From: Verrucomicrobiia bacterium
GTDB lineage: Bacteria > Verrucomicrobiota > Verrucomicrobiia > JABWAM01
Length of the DNA stretch: 19,088 bases
Direction of reading: 5' to 3'
NCBI GenBank assembly: GCA_013360985.1
Contig: JABWAM010000013.1
Span: forward strand, 1 to 19,088
In this document: in pieces, positions 15,006-19,088 of the stretch
Numbering within the stretch: position 1 is the stretch's first letter
Layout of the letters: every line of letters begins with the position of its first letter
Translations under genes and position numbers: made by a program
Notes under the pieces: model-generated
The model's database searches: none
Told to the model about the DNA's origin: nothing
The model's input: the letters and a program-made list of their open reading frames with translations, nothing else

Positions 15006-15829
15006 GCGTTCTGTCCGCGATTCTTCCGGAATCGCAGCAGCGTCAGAGTGGTCGCCGCCAGCGCGAGCGCCCCCAGCACGGACGGCTCGGGAATGGCATC
15101 AATCAGCACCAGCGACAAGATGGGGCGGTAGGAGGAGGTGGTATTGTCTGCCATACTCATCCCCCAGCCCGATTGAGAGCCGCTGCCTCCAGGATTCTGA
15201 TCGGGATTCAACCGGAGGAACACATACGACCCGCCCGAATATCCCGCGTTGGTCGTGTAGAAGCTCTGGAGATAGATGGCCAGATTGGTCGTGCCGCCCG
15301 AATTCAGACTCGTGTTGGTCACCGAGACGCCCCCCGCCACGCTGCCTTCCGTGAACCAATCATTCTGAAGCTTGACGCGCGACGGACTCGGGTTGGTATC
15401 CGTATTGTCGTGAAGATAGCTGGCGATGGGAGTCGTGCTGCTCTGGATCCCGATCCCCCACAGATCCACATGAAACGGCGGCGCGGAAGTGGAGAGGAGT
15501 CCGTAGCTGAGATTGGCTCGCGCAATCAGCGTGGCGCTCTCGATCATCGAAGTCGAGCCGATCGCCGGCAGTTCGAACACATACACGACATTCTGATAAG
15601 AGCCTGGGCTGTTCTGACCAAGGATACTGTTCTGCTCCGTAGCTCCTCCTGTCGTTCCGCTACTGCGAATACGATAATCCGCGGGATCTCCGGTAATGAC
15701 ATTGGTCGTTGCCGCGAAGGCGATCCCAGGCAGCGCCAGGGCGAGGCCTGCCGCCAGGCGCGTCGCGCGCCGCCGTCCTTTTCCTGCGGAGGTTGCCGAC
15801 GGATCCGCGCGTCTTCCGTGCGTTATCAT
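15002..15829 (-). CDS. PEP-CTERM surface protein (first gene of the surface operon)
   Basis: 275 aa exported protein. A signal peptide follows a basic head: RRRATRLAAGLALALPGIAFA, probably cut after AFA before ATTNV. The mature body (about 42-244) is rich in Ser, Thr, Asn and Gly and looks like a beta-sandwich; VVYVFELPAIGSTSMIESATLIARANL resembles the DNRLRE/CBM96-like fold, not confirmed. The C-terminus is a full PEP-CTERM sorting signal: IPEPS (246-250), a hydrophobic helix LGALALAATTLTLL and a basic tail RFRKNRGQ. An exosortase elsewhere in the genome should process it. The stop overlaps the pseudopilin start. The 191-bp region upstream holds a hairpin and repeat copy B. Confidence 0.9.
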   Translation of the reverse strand: MITHGRRADPSATSAGKGRRRATRLAAGLALALPGIAFAATTNVITGDPADYRIRSSGTTGGATEQNSILGQNSPGSYQNVVYVFELPAIGSTSMIESATLIARANLSYGLLSTSAPPFHVDLWGIGIQSSTTPIASYLHDNTDTNPSPSRVKLQNDWFTEGSVAGGVSVTNTSLNSGGTTNLAIYLQSFYTTNAGYSGGSYVFLRLNPDQNPGGSGSQSGWGMSMADNTTSSYRPILSLVLIDAIPEPSVLGALALAATTLTLLRFRKNRGQNA

Positions 15830-15874
15830 GACTCTTGGTTACGGCGTCGACGGACGAAGCGCCAGCTTTCATTT

Positions 15875-15895
15875 CTGCGCTTTTTTCGAGCGCAG
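15875..15895 (-). other. Hairpin in leader region of the PEP-CTERM operon
   Basis: Perfect 7-bp stem CTGCGCT (15875-15881) / AGCGCAG (15889-15895) around seven bases. It lies 46-66 bases upstream of the PEP-CTERM ATG at 15829, in the probable 5' leader or promoter, and could be an operator half-site pair or leader hairpin. An A-rich loop appears on the transcript strand. Confidence 0.3.
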
Positions 15896-15935
15896 CCCCC
15901 CTCTTCTCTCTCCGCCGCCGTTCCTTCGATTCGTC

Positions 15936-15981
15936 GGCGGCCGGGAAGACCGCCTGCCAATTCCCAATTCCGAGGGCGGCC
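15936..15981 (+). repeat. Dispersed intergenic repeat, copy B
   Basis: Second copy of the 46-bp repeat, same orientation as copy A at 9452-9497. The shared core is GGCGG, CGGGAAG, then GCCAATTCC twice in near-tandem form (CCAATTC repeated), ending GGCGGC; differences are scattered single bases. It lies between the regulator stop and the PEP-CTERM start and runs straight into the hairpin at 15972-15996. Confidence 0.6.
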
Positions 15982-15996
15982 CCAAGGGTCGCCCTC
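15972..15996 (-). terminator. Strong hairpin downstream of the regulator, possible terminator
   Basis: An 11-bp stem GAGGGCGGCCC (15972-15982) / GGGTCGCCCTC (15986-15996) with a 3-base loop. One pair is G-T on the plus strand and becomes a C-A mismatch in the minus transcript, so plus-strand RNA folds better. It starts 24 bases after the regulator stop. There is no U-tract. It overlaps the end of repeat copy B. Confidence 0.35.
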
Positions 15997-16020
15997 CGAT
16001 TTCGCCGGCGGCGCCGAACC

Positions 16021-17070
16021 TCAATTTTTCGAAGCGCCGCGCGGTCGGACGACTTCGAGAGGGATCAGCTTCTTGAGTCGAGGGACCGCGCCGCGCTGGA
16101 AATACTCGAGCGCGGCGCGCACGACGACCCGGGCAAAGGCTTCGACGGGAAAGGGATAAAACATCGGCGGCGGCACGACGCGCACGGAATGCCACATGGC
16201 GTTGATGACGACCACCTCGACCTGTTCCGGCACCTTCACGCCGCGTTCGAGCAACGCGGAGATCAGCATCGTGGCCGAGATCGGGAAGAGGGCCAGAACG
16301 CCCAGGCGTCCATGGATGTGGGCGGCGAAACGGCGCGCGGCGGCCTGCTGCGGATCGAGGCGAAACGGCAAACGCGCCAGTTCCCCGAGGACCGGCGGCG
16401 CCGATTCGGCGCAGACGCGCAAGAAAAGGCGCTCGGTCGGGGTGACGTCCGCATGCCGCCCCGAGACGAGACAGAGATGAGTGAACCCGCGTCCGACCAG
16501 TTCCCGGATCCCGTGGCGGAGAGCGCCTTCGGCGTCGTTCCAGATATAGGGAAGCGTGATGCCCGGCGCCGGCAATTGAATTAACAGCGCGCTGCGGCGG
16601 AAGGATGCAAACAGCCGCTGTTCCTTTTCCCGGAAATCCGTGAGCAGCAGCATCTCGTTCGGCTGCTCGCCGGCGGCCTGGATCGCGCGCAAGCGACGCG
16701 CGTCGCAGCGTTCGTCGGTGAAGTGAATGTCGAACTCCCGAAGCCGCTCGGAGATCGCCGCGAAGACCTCCATCCAGATCGAGCGCCCCTGGATCCGACG
16801 GCCGACATACAGCCAGCGGACCCTCTTCACGCGCGGCGCGGAGGGTTTCGCGCGCGGCGCGGCGGCGAGACGCACGCCCCTTCGGGATTGTACGATGAGG
16901 AGGCGGTCGGCTTCGAGGATCCGGAGCGCCTGCTGCAGGGTGACATGACCAACCCCCAAGCGCGCGCTCCATTCGCGGATGCCCGGCAGCGGCTCCTTCA
17001 GTTCGCCGCGGCGGAGGCTGTCGCGGAGAAAACTCGCCAACTGCTCCGCCCGGGTGCGCAGAAAGTTCAT
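16021..17070 (-). CDS. GntR-type/LacI-type hybrid transcription regulator
   Basis: 349 aa. The N-terminus is a winged helix of GntR type: AEQLASFLRDSLRRGEL (8-24), LPGIREWSARLGVGHVTLQQ (28-47), ALRILEADRLLIVQSRRGVR (48-67), with the recognition helix near GVGHVTLQQALRIL. Residues about 80-345 resemble the LacI/periplasmic-binding-protein effector domain (VRWLYVGRR; FTHLCLVSGRH; GVKVPEQVEVVVIN), usual for sugar-binding regulators. Such GntR-LacI hybrids are common in Verrucomicrobiota and Lentisphaerae near glycan-use genes. It lies 69 bp downstream of the beta-repeat PEP-CTERM gene and 191 bp upstream of the surface operon, all on the same strand, so it probably controls one or both. The effector is unknown. 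No Shine-Dalgarno is seen. Confidence 0.9.
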   Translation of the reverse strand: MNFLRTRAEQLASFLRDSLRRGELKEPLPGIREWSARLGVGHVTLQQALRILEADRLLIVQSRRGVRLAAAPRAKPSAPRVKRVRWLYVGRRIQGRSIWMEVFAAISERLREFDIHFTDERCDARRLRAIQAAGEQPNEMLLLTDFREKEQRLFASFRRSALLIQLPAPGITLPYIWNDAEGALRHGIRELVGRGFTHLCLVSGRHADVTPTERLFLRVCAESAPPVLGELARLPFRLDPQQAAARRFAAHIHGRLGVLALFPISATMLISALLERGVKVPEQVEVVVINAMWHSVRVVPPPMFYPFPVEAFARVVVRAALEYFQRGAVPRLKKLIPLEVVRPRGASKN

Positions 17071-17139
17071 CGAGCGAAGAGGCGGCGCGCGCCGTCGAGA
17101 AAAGCCCCTCTCCCGGCCGCGGCGCTCCGCGAACGCGGG

Positions 17140-18897
17140 TCAGGACGACCGCCGTCGTCGGCGCAAAGCGATCGCGCCCAGGGCTAGCAACACCAGGCTT
17201 CCCGGTTCGGGGATCGCGACCGGCGCCAAGAAGCCGCCGCCGTTCAGACTGTAGGTCTGCTGGGCAAGGTCGGGGTTGAGCGCGCTGTCGTAATACACGG
17301 TAAAGTCGGAGATCAAAGCGTTCGTGGCGAGGGCGCTGATCGTTCGCACATAGAGCGCCGTGCTCGACTGGCTGGCGAACGCCCCGAGGACCAGACGATT
17401 GCTGCTGCTGAACCCGCTCAGATCGAGCGCGCCGATCGCGAAGTTGTTGGAGAATCCGGAGAAGGCGGCGCCAAGATCCAGCCCCGCCCAGAGCAGGCTC
17501 TGCGTCAGTACGGAAGCCGACGCCGGCGCGAACTTGAGCGCGCCGTCGAACGCGAACGCGCCGGCGTTCGCCGCCAACACCGCGTTGGTGACGCCCGCGG
17601 CGCCGCGGACTTCGACCGTTCCCAGGCTTCCGACCGAAAAAGCGCTCGTGTTCGTGAACAGGGTCAGGGTGTCCGCCACGAGTTTTCCGCCGCTCTGCGT
17701 ATAAGAGGCGGCGCCGTCGCCCACGCGCACGACGCCGGTGGCCGACGCGTTGGTCGCGGCGACCATCCCTCCCGATTGCTCGTAGAACCCGACGCCGTTC
17801 ACTCCGATCCGGATCGCGTTGTCGGAAACGATCCATCCGCCGACAACCTTCAGCGCGCCCGTGGCCTCGTTGAAGCTGCCGACCAAAAGGCGCCCCGTGT
17901 TGCCGCCGGTGTTGACGAGCGAATTCGTGCCGCCCTGGACGACCAGTTCGCCAAAGCCGCTCGCCGAACTGCCGAGATCAATGTTGTTGTGAACGATCCA
18001 CGTCGCGCCGCGGTTCGTGATCACTCCATAGGAAACATTTCCCCCGAGATAGCTTGGATCCGAACTGAAGATCGTTCCGCCCACCATCTCCACGCCGCCC
18101 GTGGCCGGGGTCGTTCCCACGCCGAGATGAAAACCTCGGATGCGGTTGGTTTCCGCCAAGCCCGCGTTCTGGATGGACATGAACCCCACGTCGTCCGCGT
18201 AGACGGCAAGCGCGACCTGATCGAGATGCAGAAGCGTATTGCTCACGAGCAACATCCCGCGGTCGCGGTTGCCCAACCCAGAGCCGATCTGCGTCCACGC
18301 GTTCCCGGTCGCGTTGGTGGCAACGAGCGCGCCGCCGGACAGGGTCATCCGCGCAGAAACAGTTTCCCCCCGGAGCACCAGGGCGTTGTATCCGAAGGGC
18401 GTTCCGACGATCTCCAGCTTCGCCCCGCTGCCGCTCATCTCGACGCGTCCGCGGTTGAGCGTCAAGTTCGAGGAGATCGTCAGCGTGGAATCTTGGATCG
18501 AAAGAAGCCCCGACTGGTTCACCTGGACCCCCAGGTTCTGCGCGACCGGCGCTGGCGCGCTGACGAGGGATAAGGTCTGAGTCGTCGCGGTGACGCCGAC
18601 GAGGCCAAGCACCAAACCGCGGTTGGTCAACGTGGAAGGATCGGTTCCCGCGCCGAGGCTTACCGTATAAGAAGACGCCGTATTGGTGATCCAGAGCGCA
18701 TCCGTCGCGGAGGGCGCGACGCCGAGGCTCCACTTCGCCGCGGTATCCCACGCCGCCGATCCGCCGAGCCAGAGGTTTGTCGTGCTCTGGGCGCACAGCG
18801 ACGCCGTCAGCAGCCCCCAACATCCCGCGCCGACCGCCCAAGCCCGAACCCGCGACGGACCGCGCGCGCGCCTTCCCATGGATCGGAACGACATCAT
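17140..18897 (-). CDS. Autotransporter-like beta-repeat protein with PEP-CTERM signal
   Basis: 585 aa exported protein. A signal peptide is visible (VRAWAVGAGCWGLLTASLCAQ). The mature N-terminus TNLWLGGSAAWDTAAKWSLG is the WxGG-xxW-xxAxxW opening found in autotransporter-associated beta-strand proteins. The body is a long run of short Gly/Asn/Ser/Thr strands (LLSIQDSTLTISSNLTLNRG; GALVATNATGNAW; YEQSGGMVAATNAS; YTQSGGKLVADTL), consistent with a right-handed beta-helix. A PEP-CTERM signal ends it: AIPEPGS (561-567), a hydrophobic helix LVLLALGAIAL, then RRRRRSS. ATG 18897 is chosen because GAGGT sits about five bases upstream and an ATG pair begins there; an upstream in-frame ATG at 18951 lacks one. 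It is first in the minus-strand series, upstream of the regulator. Binding partner unknown. Confidence 0.9.
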   Translation of the reverse strand: MMSFRSMGRRARGPSRVRAWAVGAGCWGLLTASLCAQSTTNLWLGGSAAWDTAAKWSLGVAPSATDALWITNTASSYTVSLGAGTDPSTLTNRGLVLGLVGVTATTQTLSLVSAPAPVAQNLGVQVNQSGLLSIQDSTLTISSNLTLNRGRVEMSGSGAKLEIVGTPFGYNALVLRGETVSARMTLSGGALVATNATGNAWTQIGSGLGNRDRGMLLVSNTLLHLDQVALAVYADDVGFMSIQNAGLAETNRIRGFHLGVGTTPATGGVEMVGGTIFSSDPSYLGGNVSYGVITNRGATWIVHNNIDLGSSASGFGELVVQGGTNSLVNTGGNTGRLLVGSFNEATGALKVVGGWIVSDNAIRIGVNGVGFYEQSGGMVAATNASATGVVRVGDGAASYTQSGGKLVADTLTLFTNTSAFSVGSLGTVEVRGAAGVTNAVLAANAGAFAFDGALKFAPASASVLTQSLLWAGLDLGAAFSGFSNNFAIGALDLSGFSSSNRLVLGAFASQSSTALYVRTISALATNALISDFTVYYDSALNPDLAQQTYSLNGGGFLAPVAIPEPGSLVLLALGAIALRRRRRSS

Positions 18898-19026
18898 GCG
18901 AACCTCATGCCGCGAAAGTTGGAGGATGTCAATCGGATCCCCGCGGCCCAAATCCCCGCGTCAGGCGTGGAGGGGTCCATCCTCGGTCGGAGAACATGCG
19001 ACGCCCTCGCAACATTTTGGACTCCA
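18898..19026. other. Upstream region of the beta-repeat PEP-CTERM gene; no gene seen
   Basis: No coding signal in either strand. On the minus strand a perfect TTGACA (18932-18927) is present, but 17 bp downstream the sequence is CATGAG, a poor -10, so I do not call a promoter. The Shine-Dalgarno of the downstream gene lies at the left end of this stretch. Confidence 0.4.
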
Positions 19027-19055
19027 GCCGCTGCGGCGGCGTCGCCGTCAGCGGC
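19027..19055. other. Strong GC-rich hairpin near the right edge
   Basis: GCCGCTGCGGCG (19027-19038) pairs with CGCCG (19043-19047) and CAGCGGC (19049-19055) around loop GCGT, giving 12 base pairs with one bulged T at 19048. It is about 130 bp upstream of the beta-repeat PEP-CTERM gene. Further right, GCCCTCCCTCGCTTCGCGAC resembles the wording of the other GC-rich hairpins in the window. Confidence 0.35.
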
Positions 19056-19088
19056 GCCCTCCCTCGCTTCGCGACCGAGCGGATTTTC

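Noticed and set aside
18892..18932. TTGACA as -35 box of a promoter for the beta-repeat PEP-CTERM gene
   Set aside because: The -10 position reads CATGAG and the transcript would start at about the ATG, although the gene has a good Shine-Dalgarno upstream.
1..19088. CRISPR array, tRNA, rRNA, insertion sequence or defence island
   Set aside because: No regularly spaced repeats, no cloverleaf or rRNA signatures, and no transposase, nuclease or phage motifs in any credible frame.

Overview
The window is GC-rich DNA of a Gram-negative bacterium, most likely from the PVC superphylum (Verrucomicrobiota, Kiritimatiellota or a relative). The evidence is the combination of an LPS-export permease, two PEP-CTERM (exosortase-sorted) surface proteins, a DUF1559-type pseudopilin, a DUF4838 protein, a cytoplasmic-looking sulfatase and a GntR/LacI hybrid regulator. 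The placement is inferred from gene content only; no rRNA or other phylogenetic marker is present. I count 14 protein-coding genes (one cut by the window edge) and no tRNA, rRNA, CRISPR array, insertion sequence or phage gene.

Region 1 (1-9444) is mostly core metabolism. A minus-strand sulfatase (1-1425, 3' end outside the window) carries a full catalytic set. Next, dxr (MEP isoprenoid pathway, minus) is divergent from an LptF/LptG-type LPS-export permease (plus). The permease converges on a tight minus-strand operon, dapB-folK-panB-glycosyltransferase, covering lysine/peptidoglycan, folate, pantothenate and LPS-core sugar transfer. Divergent from dapB is a plus-strand pair: a KimA/APC-type permease with a C-terminal Usp-like domain, and a small GYF_2-domain protein.

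Region 2 (9503-18897) is an accessory block about cell-surface and exported proteins, all on the minus strand. In transcription order it holds an autotransporter-like beta-repeat PEP-CTERM protein, a GntR/LacI regulator, a second PEP-CTERM protein, a pseudopilin with a DG signature, a DUF4838 protein, and a secreted transglutaminase-like/FN3/putative-Ig protein. The last four are packed with overlaps or 20-bp gaps and look like one operon. I infer a sugar- or glycan-responsive surface system; its substrate cannot be read from the sequence.

Non-coding structure: no gap exceeds 300 bp. A diverged 46-bp repeat occurs twice (9452-9497 and 15936-15981), once beside an 11-bp-stem hairpin. Other strong GC-rich hairpins sit in the gaps at 1568-1588, 7094-7129 and 19027-19055. 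Several genes lack a Shine-Dalgarno sequence, and three operon junctions use NTGA stop/start overlaps with GTG or TTG as certain or possible starts.
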